A stretch of DNA of 45,811 bases, taken from NCBI GenBank assembly GCA_947628935.1, contig CANRBT010000002.1, forward strand, positions 1 to 45,811, written 5' to 3'. Position numbers and translations under genes: made by a program. Of this stretch, positions 16,795 through 26,119 are shown piece by piece. The notes under the pieces are model-generated. The model saw only the letters and a program-made list of their open reading frames with translations. It was not told where the DNA came from and ran no database searches. Positions within the stretch are counted from its first letter, which is position 1; each line of letters opens with the position of its first letter. This DNA comes from an uncultured Roseburia sp. (GTDB taxonomy: Bacteria; Bacillota; Clostridia; Lachnospirales; Lachnospiraceae).

Positions 16795-18716
16795 TGTTTG
16801 ATATAGCAGAGGAATTAAAAAAACTCCCGGATCAGCCGGGAGTTTACATTATGCATGACAGCCGGGACGCGATCATCTACATCGGGAAGGCGCTGAGCCT
16901 GCGCAAGCGGGTGCATCAGTATTTTCAGCCGAGTCATGACGAGGGCGTCAAGAAGGCGCAGATGGTGCGCCAGATCGCGCGGTTCGAGTATATCGTTACC
17001 GATTCCGAGCTGGAGGCGCTGGTGCTGGAATGCAATCTGATCAAGGAGCATCGTCCCAAGTACAATACCATGCTGCGGGACGATAAGACATATCCGTATA
17101 TCAAGGTGACTCTCGGTGAGGATTTCCCGAGAGTCCTCTTTTCACGTCAGCAGAAAAAAGACAGATCACGTTATTTTGGACCGTACACCAGTGCGGGAGC
17201 TGTGAAGGACACGATCGAGCTCGTGAACCGGATCTATCAGCTGCGCACCTGCAGCCGGAGCTTGCCCCGCGATATTGGAAAGGAACGCCCGTGCCTGAAC
17301 TATCACATCCATCTGTGCGCGGGACCCTGCAACGGCGGGATCGGGCGGGAGGAGTATCGCGCGCGCGTGGATTCCGTGCTCGAGTTTCTGAATGGCAATT
17401 ACGGCCCTGTCCTAAAGCTTCTGGAGGGGAGGATGAACGAGGCGTCGGAGCGTCTGGAGTTTGAGAAGGCGATCGAATACCGGGAGCTCCTGGGCAGCGT
17501 GCGCCAGATCGCGCAGAAGCAGAAGATCACGCACACGGACGGGGAGGACAAGGATATCATTGCGGTCGCCGCAGACGAGCAGGATGCTGTGGTGCAGGTC
17601 TTTTTTGTGCGGGACGGGAAGCTGATCGGAAGGGACCATTTTTATGTGAGGATCGGTGCGGAAGATACGCAGAGCCAGATCCTGGCGACGTTTATGAAAC
17701 AGTTTTATTCAGGCACTCCGTTCATCCCGCATGAGATCATGCTGCCCGGTGAGGTGGAGGAGCGGGAGATCCTGGCGGACTGGCTCTCTCAGAAACGCGG
17801 GGGCAAGGTCTACCTGCGGGTGCCGCAGAAGGGAATGAAGGAAAAGCTGGTGGAGATGGCACAGAAAAATGCCGAGCTGGTGCTTTCGCAGGACAGGGAG
17901 AAGATCAAGCGCGAGGAAGGGCGCACCATCGGCGCGCTGAGGGAGATCGAAAGGCTGCTGCAGCTGGAGGGGCTGGAGCGCGTGGAGGCATATGACATCT
18001 CCAATACCAACGGCTTTGAGTCTGTCGGCTCCATGATCGTCTATGAGAAGGGGAGACCAAAGCGCAGCGATTACCGCAAGTTCAGGCTGCGCACAGTGAC
18101 GGGACCGGACGACTATGCGTCGATGTATGAGGTCCTGACGCGACGGTTTACCCATGGCATCCGGGAGCAGGAAGCGTTGGAGGAGAAAGAGCTGGAAGGG
18201 GAATACGGAAGCTTTACGCGGTTTCCGGATCTGATCATGATGGACGGCGGGCGCGGGCAGGTCAATATCGCGCTGCGCGTGCTGCAGGAGCTGCACCTGG
18301 ATATCCCGGTCTGCGGGATGGTGAAGGATGATAACCACAGGACGCGCGGGTTATACTATCACAATGTGGAGATCCCGATCGACCGGTCAAGCGAGGGATT
18401 TAAGCTGATCACACGCATTCAGGACGAGGCGCACAGGTTTGCGATCGAGTATCATCGTTCCCTGCGCGGCAAGGAGCAGGTACATTCCGTTCTGGACGAC
18501 ATCCCGGGGATCGGTCCCGCGCGCAGAAAGGCGCTGATGAAAAAGTACCAGTCGCTTGATGCGATCAAGGCCGCGGATGAGGCGGACCTCGCGGCGACGG
18601 ACACGATGAATGCGCGTGCTGCGCAGGAGGTCTGCCGGTTTTTTCGGGAGAGGGAGGAGCAGAATCTGCGGGCGCGCGGACAGGGGGTTTCCGTTGAAGA
18701 ATCCGGCGGGGTATGA
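16794..18716 (+). CDS. uvrC: Excinuclease ABC subunit C
   Basis: Makes the dual incisions in nucleotide excision repair with UvrAB. The protein of about 640 residues has an N-terminal GIY-YIG nuclease ([20 protein letters not shown]), a four-cysteine segment (CSRSLP...[13 protein letters not shown]), a UVR motif ([13 protein letters not shown]), the RNase H-like endonuclease half ([30 protein letters not shown]) and a C-terminal helix-hairpin-helix ([16 protein letters not shown]). The ATG at 16794 overlaps the ftsH stop by one base; a GTG one codon earlier is an alternative. Its stop codon is embedded in the promoter of hprK. Confidence 0.96.
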   Translation: MFDIAEELKKLPDQPGVYIMHDSRDAIIYIGKALSLRKRVHQYFQPSHDEGVKKAQMVRQIARFEYIVTDSELEALVLECNLIKEHRPKYNTMLRDDKTYPYIKVTLGEDFPRVLFSRQQKKDRSRYFGPYTSAGAVKDTIELVNRIYQLRTCSRSLPRDIGKERPCLNYHIHLCAGPCNGGIGREEYRARVDSVLEFLNGNYGPVLKLLEGRMNEASERLEFEKAIEYRELLGSVRQIAQKQKITHTDGEDKDIIAVAADEQDAVVQVFFVRDGKLIGRDHFYVRIGAEDTQSQILATFMKQFYSGTPFIPHEIMLPGEVEEREILADWLSQKRGGKVYLRVPQKGMKEKLVEMAQKNAELVLSQDREKIKREEGRTIGALREIERLLQLEGLERVEAYDISNTNGFESVGSMIVYEKGRPKRSDYRKFRLRTVTGPDDYASMYEVLTRRFTHGIREQEALEEKELEGEYGSFTRFPDLIMMDGGRGQVNIALRVLQELHLDIPVCGMVKDDNHRTRGLYYHNVEIPIDRSSEGFKLITRIQDEAHRFAIEYHRSLRGKEQVHSVLDDIPGIGPARRKALMKKYQSLDAIKAADEADLAATDTMNARAAQEVCRFFREREEQNLRARGQGVSVEESGGV

Positions 18717-18722
18717 TATAAT
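18694..18722 (+). promoter_or_regulatory. Internal promoter driving the hprK-murB-rapZ-whiA block
   Basis: TTGAAG (18694-18699), 17 bases, and an extended perfect -10 (TGA TATAAT, 18717-18722). The TGA of the extended element is the uvrC stop codon itself, so the promoter overlaps the end of the upstream gene. Confidence 0.75.
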
Positions 18723-18760
18723 GACCGAAAAGACGCAAGGACCATAGAAGGAGAAAAGGG

Positions 18761-19714
18761 ATGAACGGTAGCAGCAATGGCGTAAGTGTGGCAAAGGTGG
18801 CGCAGATTCTGGATCTGCTCAATTTTGTGCCGGATATGGAGTTGAAGGGACATCGGATCAAGGTCAGCGACGTCAACCGTCCGGCGCTTCAGCTCAGCGG
18901 CTATTTCGAGCACTTTGAGCAGTCCCGCGTGCAGATCATCGGTTTCGTGGAGTACACCTATCTGCAGCATCTGGACGGGGAGCGGAAGGAGGAGATCTAC
19001 CGTCAGTTTATGTCGTACGATATCCCCTGCATCGTGTTTTGCCGGGATCAGAAGCCGGACGAGCTGTTCTTAAAGATCGCGCAGGAGCAGAATATCCCTG
19101 TGCTGGGTACCAGGCGGAGCACGTCGGGCTTTATGGCGGAGCTGATCTTCTGCTTAAGCGAGCAGCTTGCGCCGTGCATCACGATCCACGGGGTACTGGT
19201 GGATGTCTATGGCGAGGGACTACTCATCATGGGCGAGAGCGGCATCGGCAAGAGCGAGGCGGCGCTGGAGCTGGTCCGCAGGGGGCATCGTCTGGTGACG
19301 GACGACGTGGTCGAGATCCGGAAGATCAACGAGCATATGCTGGTCGGGACTTCGCCGGATATCACGCGCTATTTCATCGAGCTGCGCGGCATCGGCATCA
19401 TCGACGTCAAGACCCTCTATGGCGTTGAGTGCGTGAAGGAAAAGCAGCAGATCGATCTCGTCATCAAGCTGGAGGACTGGAAAAAGGACAACGAGTATGA
19501 CCGTCTGGGTCTGGAGGAGGAGTACACGGAGTTTTTGGGCAATAAGGTGGTGTGTCATTCGCTGCCGATCCGTCCGGGGCGCAATCTCGCCGTTATCTGT
19601 GAGGCTGCGGCGGTCAACCACAGACAGAAGAAGATGGGCTATAATGCGGCGCAGGAGCTTTACCGCCGGGTGCAGGCGAACCTGACAAAGACGACCGACG
19701 AGGATGAAATATAA
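18761..19714 (+). CDS. hprK: HPr kinase/phosphorylase
   Basis: Phosphorylates and dephosphorylates the regulatory serine of HPr and Crh, the signal for CcpA-dependent carbon catabolite control. The 317-residue protein has an N-terminal lyase-like domain (to about 130) and a catalytic domain with TIHGVLVDVYGEG (catalytic His143), Walker A GESGIGKS (158-165), TDDVVEI, and the HprK signature IELRGIGIIDVKTLYG (about 208-223). Length is normal. The start has GAAGGAGAAAAGGG upstream. Its substrate is likely to include the Crh-like protein encoded five genes downstream. Confidence 0.96.
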   Translation: MNGSSNGVSVAKVAQILDLLNFVPDMELKGHRIKVSDVNRPALQLSGYFEHFEQSRVQIIGFVEYTYLQHLDGERKEEIYRQFMSYDIPCIVFCRDQKPDELFLKIAQEQNIPVLGTRRSTSGFMAELIFCLSEQLAPCITIHGVLVDVYGEGLLIMGESGIGKSEAALELVRRGHRLVTDDVVEIRKINEHMLVGTSPDITRYFIELRGIGIIDVKTLYGVECVKEKQQIDLVIKLEDWKKDNEYDRLGLEEEYTEFLGNKVVCHSLPIRPGRNLAVICEAAAVNHRQKKMGYNAAQELYRRVQANLTKTTDEDEI

Positions 19715-19730
19715 CAGGCAGGAGGCAGAG

Positions 19731-21137
19731 ATGGAAAGAAAGAATGCATGGGAGAAATATCCCGTGGGGGAAGGACGCGATAAGGTATTTTTGTTTGCGG
19801 AGGATTATCGTTCCTTTCTCTCAGAGTGTAAGACAGAGCGGGAGTGCGTGACGGCGCTTTCCGCAGAAGCGGAGAAGGCAGGGTTTCGGAAGCTGGAGGA
19901 TGTGCTTCGGGAGAATCGCCGGTTAAAGGCCGGCGACAGGGTCTATGCGAACAATCTGGGAAAAGGGCTTGCACTGTTTGTGCTCGGGAAGGAGAGCCTT
20001 GAGAAGGGCATGCATATCCTGGGCGCGCATATCGATTCCCCGAGGCTGGACTTGAAGCAGGATCCCCTTTACGAGGACGCGGATTTTGCGCTGCTGGACA
20101 CGCATTATTACGGCGGCATCAAAAAGTACCAGTGGGTGACGCTGCCTCTCGCACTGCACGGGGTCATCGCAAAAAAGGACGGCTCCATGGTGCAGGTCAA
20201 TATCGGCGACAGGGCGGGTGATCCGGTGTTCGGCGTGAGCGATCTGCTCGTCCATCTGTCCGCAGAGCAGATGGAAAAGAAGGCGTCCAAGGTTATCGAG
20301 GGAGAGAATCTGGACCTGATCGTCGGAAGCATTCCGCTGGAAAAGGACACAAAGGAGGAGAAGGAGGCGGCAAAGGAAAGAGTCAAAGCAGGCATCATGA
20401 AACTTCTCGAGGAGGAATATGGTATAGAGGAGGAGGATTTCCTGTCTGCGGAGATAGAGGTGGTTCCTGCCGGAGAGGCGAGGGATTACGGTTTTGACCG
20501 TAGTATGCTGATGGGGTACGGACATGACGACCGTGTCTGCGCGTACCCGTCGTTTCGCGCGATGCTGGAGATGAAGGAGCCCGAGATCACGAGCGTCTGT
20601 CTGCTGGTGGACAAGGAGGAGATCGGCAGCGTGGGGGCGAGCGGCATGCAGTCCCGCTTTTTCGAGGACACGGTCGCGGAGATTATGAACGCGGCGGGGG
20701 AGTACTCGGAGCTCGCGCTGCGGCGTGCACTGCGCAATTCCTGCGTGCTCTCCTCCGACGTATCGGCTGCTTATGACCCCAATTTCCCGTCGGTCATGAC
20801 AAAGCGCAATGCGGCATATTTTGGCAGAGGGCTGGTGTTCAACAAGTATACGGGTTCCAGAGGAAAGTCCGGCTCCAATGACGCCAATGCGGAATACATG
20901 GGCGCGCTGCGTGCCGTGATGGATCAAAACGAGGTTGCATTCCAGACAGCGGAGCTCGGAAAGGTGGATCAGGGAGGCGGAGGGACGATTGCATACATTC
21001 TTGCCAATTACGGGATGCGCGTCATCGACAGCGGAGTTGCCGTTCTGAACATGCATGCGCCGTGGGAGATCATCAGCAAGGTCGATCTGTATGAGGCATA
21101 TCGCGGGTATGTCGCATTTCTGGAAGCACAGATATAA
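19731..21137 (+). CDS. M18 family aminopeptidase
   Basis: A dodecameric zinc aminopeptidase family that removes N-terminal residues, often acidic ones. The 468-residue protein has the metal ligands in HILGAHIDSPRLDLK, VDKEEIGSVGASG and GYGHDDRVCAYPS, with the later MHAPWEIISKVDLYEA. The start was set at ATG 19731 because GGCAGGAGG lies seven bases upstream; the frame is open from 19704, which would overlap hprK. It sits between hprK and murB; no functional link to them is evident beyond shared transcription. Confidence 0.93.
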   Translation: MERKNAWEKYPVGEGRDKVFLFAEDYRSFLSECKTERECVTALSAEAEKAGFRKLEDVLRENRRLKAGDRVYANNLGKGLALFVLGKESLEKGMHILGAHIDSPRLDLKQDPLYEDADFALLDTHYYGGIKKYQWVTLPLALHGVIAKKDGSMVQVNIGDRAGDPVFGVSDLLVHLSAEQMEKKASKVIEGENLDLIVGSIPLEKDTKEEKEAAKERVKAGIMKLLEEEYGIEEEDFLSAEIEVVPAGEARDYGFDRSMLMGYGHDDRVCAYPSFRAMLEMKEPEITSVCLLVDKEEIGSVGASGMQSRFFEDTVAEIMNAAGEYSELALRRALRNSCVLSSDVSAAYDPNFPSVMTKRNAAYFGRGLVFNKYTGSRGKSGSNDANAEYMGALRAVMDQNEVAFQTAELGKVDQGGGGTIAYILANYGMRVIDSGVAVLNMHAPWEIISKVDLYEAYRGYVAFLEAQI

Positions 21138-21159
21138 ATTGGTGACAGGAGAGAGAACG

Positions 21160-22068
21160 ATGGAGCAAAGGGTTGTGGAGGAGCTGCGGCAGATCGTCGG
21201 CATCGAAAATCTGTGGCGGGGAGAGCCGATGAGCCGGCACACGACATGGAAGGTCGGCGGTGCGGCGGATGTGTACATTACGCCGCGTGAGGAGCATCTG
21301 ACTGCTGTGGTGCAGCTTTGCAGGAAAAGAGAGATCCCGTTCTATATGATCGGGAACGGCAGCAATCTCCTGGTCGGCGACAAGGGGATCCGCGGGGTGG
21401 TCATAGACATGTCCAAGCATGTGGATCACCTCACGGTCTCGGGGCACCGGGTCGTGGCAGGAGCGGGGGCGCTTCTCTCGCGGGTTGCCAACCTTGCGGC
21501 GGACAACAGGCTGACCGGTCTGGAATTCGCGTCGGGGATCCCCGGCACGGTCGGCGGCGCCGTTGTGATGAACGCGGGAGCCTACGGCGGGGAGATGAAG
21601 GATATCGTCCGGTCTGTGAAGGTTCTGGACCGGGAGGGCAATGAGCTCACTGTGGAGGCAGACGATCTTCAGCTGGGCTATCGCACAAGCTGCATTCCGG
21701 AAAAGGGTTATCTGATCCGGGAGGTCATTCTGGATATGCGTTTTGGCAATTCGGAGGCGATCCGGGAACGCATGAATGAGCTTCGCAGACAGCGTGCCGA
21801 GAAGCAGCCGGTCGAGTTCCCGAGTGCGGGAAGCACCTTCAAGCGCCCGGAGGGAGAGTATGCGGGCAAGCTGATCATGGAGGCAGGGCTGGCGGGGCAT
21901 CTGATCGGCGGCGCTCAGGTATCGGAAAAGCATTGCGGGTTCATCGTCAACCGCGGCGCTGCGACGGCGGCGGATATTCGGGCTCTGATAGAGTATGTGC
22001 AGGCGGAGGTGGAGCGGCAGTTTTCCGTGACGTTGGAGCCGGAGGTGCGTTTTTTGGGTGAGTTTTAG
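21160..22068 (+). CDS. murB: UDP-N-acetylenolpyruvoylglucosamine reductase
   Basis: Reduces UDP-GlcNAc-enolpyruvate to UDP-MurNAc with NADPH and FAD, an early peptidoglycan step. The 302-residue protein has the FAD-binding MIGNGSNLLVGDKGIRG, the GLEFASGIPGTVGGAVVMNAGAYGGE segment, the catalytic serine in SAGSTFKRP and a final FGVTLEPEV-like motif (FSVTLEPEVRFLG). The start at 21160 has AGGAGAGAG upstream; the longer open frame overlaps the aminopeptidase gene. It is followed after 18 bases by rapZ, the usual order in Firmicutes. Confidence 0.96.
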   Translation: MEQRVVEELRQIVGIENLWRGEPMSRHTTWKVGGAADVYITPREEHLTAVVQLCRKREIPFYMIGNGSNLLVGDKGIRGVVIDMSKHVDHLTVSGHRVVAGAGALLSRVANLAADNRLTGLEFASGIPGTVGGAVVMNAGAYGGEMKDIVRSVKVLDREGNELTVEADDLQLGYRTSCIPEKGYLIREVILDMRFGNSEAIRERMNELRRQRAEKQPVEFPSAGSTFKRPEGEYAGKLIMEAGLAGHLIGGAQVSEKHCGFIVNRGAATAADIRALIEYVQAEVERQFSVTLEPEVRFLGEF

Positions 22069-22086
22069 GCTAAGGAGAGATGTGCC

Positions 22087-22965
22087 ATGAAATTCGTGAT
22101 ACTGACAGGAATGTCAGGAGCGGGGAAAAGTACGGCGATCAAGATGATGGAGGACATCGGCTTTTACTGTGTGGATAATCTGCCCATTCCGCTGCTGGAA
22201 AAGTTTGTGGAGCTCTCCAGCATGCAGCAGAACGCGGAGTTACAAAAGGTGGCAGTGGGCATTGATATCCGAAGCGGACAGGCGTTGGAGGAGCTGCGGG
22301 ACGTTCTGGACCGCATCTGGCGCGCGGGCTGTACTTATGAGATCCTGTTTTTGGATGCCGAGGATTCCGTGCTTGTCAAACGGTACAAGGAGACCAGGCG
22401 GAACCATCCGCTTGCCGGAGGGGAGCGCGTCGACCGCGGCATTTCGGAGGAACGAAGACGGATCGCCTTCCTGAAGAAGCGGGCGGATTATATCATCGAC
22501 ACCAGCCGGCTTTTGACGAGAGAGCTGAAGGCGGAGCTGGAAAAGATCTTCGTTCAGAACCAGGATTATAAGAATCTGTTTATCACGATCCTTTCCTTTG
22601 GATTCAAATATGGCATTCCGGCGGACTCCGATCTGGTCTTTGATGTGCGCTTTTTGCCCAATCCCTATTATGTCGAGGGGCTTCGCGCAAAGACCGGGAA
22701 CGACAGGGAGATCCGGGAGTATGTGATGCAGTATGCCGAGGCGCACGATTTTTTACATAAGCTGGAGGATATGCTGGATTTTCTGATCCCGAACTACATT
22801 GCGGAGGGGAAGAACCAGCTTGTCATATCCATCGGCTGTACGGGAGGGAAGCATCGTTCCGTCACGCTGGCGAACGAGCTGTACCGTCTGTTATCCAAGA
22901 GCAAGGAATACGGGTTGAAGATCGAGCACAGGGACATCGGAAAGGATGCATTGAGAGGCAAATGA
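22087..22965 (+). CDS. rapZ: RapZ/YvcJ family nucleotide-binding protein
   Basis: The 292-residue protein has Walker A GMSGAGKST at the N-terminus, VDNLPIPLL, the Walker-B-like CTYEILFLDAEDSVLVKRY, and the C-terminal signature FGFKYGIPADSDLVFDVRFLPNP followed by SIGCTGGKHRSV. In Gram-negatives the family tunes amino-sugar synthesis through small RNAs; in Bacillus it affects competence and wall metabolism. In this operon type it usually precedes yvcK and whiA, but here whiA follows directly with a one-base gap. Confidence 0.95.
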   Translation: MKFVILTGMSGAGKSTAIKMMEDIGFYCVDNLPIPLLEKFVELSSMQQNAELQKVAVGIDIRSGQALEELRDVLDRIWRAGCTYEILFLDAEDSVLVKRYKETRRNHPLAGGERVDRGISEERRRIAFLKKRADYIIDTSRLLTRELKAELEKIFVQNQDYKNLFITILSFGFKYGIPADSDLVFDVRFLPNPYYVEGLRAKTGNDREIREYVMQYAEAHDFLHKLEDMLDFLIPNYIAEGKNQLVISIGCTGGKHRSVTLANELYRLLSKSKEYGLKIEHRDIGKDALRGK

Positions 22966-22966
22966 T

Positions 22967-23821
22967 ATGTCGTTTTCAGGGGAAGTGAAGGAGGAGCTGG
23001 AGAGGCGCGTGGGCAGGAGCCGGCATTGTCAGCTGGCGGAGCTCGCCGCGTTAGTCGCTTTTTCCGGAGGTGCGGGGGAGGCGGAGAATCCGCTGGTGGA
23101 CAGCAAGCAGCGAAGGCTGATCGGTGAGCTGTTTGACTTGGACGGCGTCAATACCGCGGAGGAGGAACGGCGTGTCTACTCCGCGGTCAAGATGTGGGAC
23201 GGGGAGAGCGGCTCCGTGAAGCGGTCCCCTGTGATATCCGGCGTGCTGGTGCAGCAGGACTGCTGTAAGCGTGCTTATATCCGCGGGGCGTTCCTGGCAG
23301 GGGGATCCATCAGCGATCCGAACAAATCCTATCACTTTGAGATCGTCTGCCGGACCCTTGCGCAGGCAGAACAGCTGCAGGAGATCATCAACAGCTTTGA
23401 GATGGATGCCAAGATCGTTGCCCGCAAAAAATATCAGGTGGTATACCTGAAGGAGGGCGCACAGATCGTTGACATTCTGAATGTGATGGAAGCGCATGTC
23501 GCGCTGCTGGATCTGGAGAATGTCCGCATCTTAAAGGGAATGCGAAATTCCGTGAACCGCAAGGTGAACTGTGAGACTGCCAACATCAGCAAGACTGTGA
23601 ACGCGGCGGTACAACAGGCAGCGGATATCCAATATATCAGGGACACGGCGGGACTGGACAGCCTGCCGGATAATTTAAAAGAGATCGCACTGCTTCGGCT
23701 GGAGTACCCCGATGCGCCCTTAAAGGAGCTTGGAACCTATCTGGATCCGCCGGTAGGGAAATCCGGGGTGAACCACAGGCTCAGAAAGATCGGTGAGATC
23801 GCAGAGGCGCTGAGAAAATAG
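22967..23821 (+). CDS. whiA: DNA-binding protein WhiA
   Basis: The 284-residue protein has the WhiA layout: a LAGLIDADG-like N-terminal half (GAFLAGGSISDPNKSYHFEI) and a C-terminal helix-turn-helix in which LREIALLRLEYPDAPLKELG-like residues (here LKEIALLRLEYPDAPLKELG) are followed by VGKSGVNHRLRKI. It is somewhat shorter than the usual 310-320 residues. In Bacillus WhiA influences division and chromosome segregation; in actinomycetes it drives sporulation genes. The ATG follows the rapZ stop after one base (TGATATG), so translation is coupled. Confidence 0.94.
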   Translation: MSFSGEVKEELERRVGRSRHCQLAELAALVAFSGGAGEAENPLVDSKQRRLIGELFDLDGVNTAEEERRVYSAVKMWDGESGSVKRSPVISGVLVQQDCCKRAYIRGAFLAGGSISDPNKSYHFEIVCRTLAQAEQLQEIINSFEMDAKIVARKKYQVVYLKEGAQIVDILNVMEAHVALLDLENVRILKGMRNSVNRKVNCETANISKTVNAAVQQAADIQYIRDTAGLDSLPDNLKEIALLRLEYPDAPLKELGTYLDPPVGKSGVNHRLRKIGEIAEALRK

Positions 23822-23845
23822 GCAGTGCGGCAGGGGAGGCAGAGG

Positions 23846-24094
23846 ATGAAAAAGAAGGTAGTGATCCGCATGAGAGAAGGGATCGGTGCGACGCCGATCG
23901 CGAACCTGGTACAGATGGCGACCGGCTTTGCGAGCCGGACTTATCTGGAGGTTGACAAGAAACGCGTGAATCTGAAGAGCATGATGGGAATGATGAGCCT
24001 TGCGCTCCTGGAGGGTGAGGAGGTCGTGTTGGACGTGCAGGGGGAGGACGAGGAGGACGCGCTGGACGCGCTGGAACAATTTTTGACAAAATAA
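23846..24094 (+). CDS. Crh-like HPr-family protein lacking the phosphohistidine
   Basis: The 82-residue protein aligns with HPr. The usual GLHARPA active-site loop reads GIGATPIA, so His15 is replaced by Gly (residue 14) and the neighbouring Arg by Thr; phosphotransfer from Enzyme I should be impossible. The regulatory serine is kept in NLKSMMGMMSL (Ser45), the site used by HPr kinase. This is the Crh pattern, a catabolite co-repressor. Its position after rapZ-whiA also matches crh in Bacillus, and hprK lies in the same block. The start at 23846 has GGGGAGG upstream. Confidence 0.9.
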   Translation: MKKKVVIRMREGIGATPIANLVQMATGFASRTYLEVDKKRVNLKSMMGMMSLALLEGEEVVLDVQGEDEEDALDALEQFLTK

Positions 24095-24107
24095 GCGGTG
24101 ATTTTTT

Positions 24108-25013
24108 ATGAAGGAAAAGAAAAAACTGTTGTTTGTGTTCAATCCGCACTCCGGGAAGGCGCAGATCAAGAATCAGCTGTTGGATATTCTGGATGTGATG
24201 GTAAAGGCGGGATATGAGGTGACGGTCTATCCGACACAGGCTGCCGGGGATGCCGCGCTTCAGGTGGAGACGGAGGCGAAGGAGTACGACCTTGTCGTTT
24301 GCAGCGGCGGGGACGGGACGCTGGATGAGACGGTCAGCGGTCTGATGCGGTGCGGCGGCTGCGTGCCGTTGGGATATGTCCCGGCGGGAAGCACGAACGA
24401 TTTTGCCAATTCGCTGGGCATCCCGAAGGACATGGCAAAGGCGGCGGCTGCTGCCGTGGGCGGAAGGAGGTTCGCCTGCGATATCGGGGCGTTCAACGAG
24501 GATTATTTTGTGTATGTGGCGGCGTTCGGACTGTTTACGGAGGTGTCCTACAAGACCAGCCAGGAGTGGAAGAATGTGCTGGGGCATGCCGCCTATATCC
24601 TGGAGGGGGTGCGCAGTCTGCGGGAGATCCCCTCGTATCTGATGGAGGTGGAGTACGACAGCATCCGCCTTCAGGATGAATTCATCTACGGGATGGTCAG
24701 CAATTCCACCTCGGTCGGCGGCTTTAAGGGCATGACGGGGAAGGACGTTCTGCTGGATGACGGCGTGTTCGAGGTGACGTTGATCAAAAAGCCCCGCAAT
24801 CCGTTGGAGCTCAATGAGATCGTGGCGTCGCTCATCAATCTGGTGGATGACACGGACATGGTGTATTCGTTCAAGACCGGAATGGTCCGCATCCGCTCGG
24901 AGACAAAGATCCCGTGGACGCTGGACGGGGAATTTGGAGGGGACCATACGGAGATCGTGATCCGCAATCTGGAACATGCTGTGGATATCATGGTACCGGA
25001 GGAGGAGAGCTGA
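24108..25013 (+). CDS. YegS/DgkB-family lipid kinase
   Basis: Phosphorylates diacylglycerol or a related lipid using ATP. The 301-residue protein has the nucleotide-binding set FVFNPHSGKA, CSGGDGTLDE and PAGSTNDFANSLGIP, plus the C-terminal WTLDGEFGGDHTE region typical of the DAGKc/YegS fold. No membrane helix is seen. It lies 13 bases after the Crh-like gene, probably in the same transcript. Substrate specificity cannot be read from sequence. Confidence 0.92.
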   Translation: MKEKKKLLFVFNPHSGKAQIKNQLLDILDVMVKAGYEVTVYPTQAAGDAALQVETEAKEYDLVVCSGGDGTLDETVSGLMRCGGCVPLGYVPAGSTNDFANSLGIPKDMAKAAAAAVGGRRFACDIGAFNEDYFVYVAAFGLFTEVSYKTSQEWKNVLGHAAYILEGVRSLREIPSYLMEVEYDSIRLQDEFIYGMVSNSTSVGGFKGMTGKDVLLDDGVFEVTLIKKPRNPLELNEIVASLINLVDDTDMVYSFKTGMVRIRSETKIPWTLDGEFGGDHTEIVIRNLEHAVDIMVPEEES

Positions 25014-25031
25014 AGGGCGTTGATTTTCCGC

Positions 25032-25060
25032 TTTATTTTTTGCGGCAGGTAATATATAAT
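25032..25060 (+). promoter_or_regulatory. Possible promoter of fba
   Basis: A perfect TATAAT (25055-25060) lies 39 bases before the start codon. The best-placed -35 (TTTATT, 25032-25037) is weak. A separate promoter is expected for a highly expressed glycolytic gene. Confidence 0.4.
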
Positions 25061-25098
25061 ACCGTTAAGGTCAAATATCATCTCAGGGAGGTAGAACA

Positions 25099-25965
25099 AT
25101 GTTAGTATCGGCAAAGGAAATGTTGGAGAAGGCAAAGGCAGGACATTACGCTGTGGGACAGTTCAACATCAACAACCTGGAGTGGACGAAGTCCATCCTG
25201 TTGACGGCTGAGGAGTGCAAGTCTCCTGTGATCCTGGGCGTGTCGGAGGGCGCGGGCAAGTACATGACCGGGTTCAAGACGGTCGCAGCCATGGTGAAGG
25301 CGATGATCGGTGAACTGGGTATCACGGTTCCCGTGGCGCTCCATCTGGACCACGGCACCTACGAAGGCTGCCTGAAGTGTGTGGAGGCAGGGTTCTCCTC
25401 CATCATGTTTGACGGTTCCCACTATCCGATCGAGGAGAATGTGGCAAAGACGACGGAGCTGGTCGCTCTGGCGCACAAGAACGGCATGTCCATCGAGGCG
25501 GAGGTCGGCTCCATCGGCGGCGAGGAGGACGGCGTCGTCGGCATGGGCGAGTGCGCAGACCCGCAGGAGTGCAAGAGGATCGCGGATCTTGGCGTGGACA
25601 TGCTGGCGGCAGGCATCGGTAACATTCACGGCAAGTACCCGGCGAACTGGGCAGGTCTCAGCTTCGAGACGCTGGATGCGATCCAGAAGCTGACGGGAGA
25701 TATGCCGCTGGTACTGCACGGAGGTACCGGCATCCCGGAGGATATGATCAAGAAGGCGATCTCCCTGGGCGTGGCGAAGATCAATGTCAATACGGAGTGC
25801 CAGCTTTCCTTCGCAGACGCGACCCGCAAGTACATCGAGGCAGGCAAGGATCTTGAGGGCAAGGGCTTTGACCCGCGCAAGCTTCTCGCACCGGGCGCGG
25901 AGGCGATCAAGGCGACGGTAAAGGAAAAGATGGAGCTGTTCGGTTCTGTGAATAAGGCGAACTAA
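25099..25965 (+). CDS. fba: Class II fructose-bisphosphate aldolase
   Basis: Cleaves fructose-1,6-bisphosphate to dihydroxyacetone phosphate and glyceraldehyde-3-phosphate with zinc. The 288-residue protein has the zinc ligands in VALHLDHGTYEG, EAEVGSIGGEEDG, GIGNIHGKYP and PLVLHGGTGIPED, and a final KINVNTE. GGGAGG precedes the ATG at a good distance. Dihydroxyacetone phosphate is also the product of the glp operon, so the two loci feed the same pool. Confidence 0.95.
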   Translation: MLVSAKEMLEKAKAGHYAVGQFNINNLEWTKSILLTAEECKSPVILGVSEGAGKYMTGFKTVAAMVKAMIGELGITVPVALHLDHGTYEGCLKCVEAGFSSIMFDGSHYPIEENVAKTTELVALAHKNGMSIEAEVGSIGGEEDGVVGMGECADPQECKRIADLGVDMLAAGIGNIHGKYPANWAGLSFETLDAIQKLTGDMPLVLHGGTGIPEDMIKKAISLGVAKINVNTECQLSFADATRKYIEAGKDLEGKGFDPRKLLAPGAEAIKATVKEKMELFGSVNKAN

Positions 25966-26084
25966 ATTTTCTGTTTTTTACAAAAAAGAGGAGCTTCACG
26001 CGAAATAATTGTCAATTTTTTCCCTTGCATTTTAGGGGAAAATGGTTTATCTTTATTACCAACAAAACAATGTGCGTGATGAAC

Positions 26085-26119
26085 AAGGGTGTTCCAATAG
26101 GCTTGGAATGCCCTTTTTT
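26085..26119 (+). terminator. Intrinsic terminator after fba / before glnN
   Basis: A 13-base-pair stem AAGGGTGTTCCAA / TTGGAATGCCCTT (two G-T pairs) with a five-base loop is followed by six T residues. It lies 120 bases after fba and 84 bases before glnN, so it may instead be an attenuator in a glnN leader. No clear promoter was found between fba and the hairpin. Confidence 0.75.

Noticed and set aside
22170-22178. DnaA-box match TGTGGATAA inside rapZ
   Set aside because: A single box in coding sequence (Val-Asp-Asn codons); unlike the intergenic cluster at 39114-39184.
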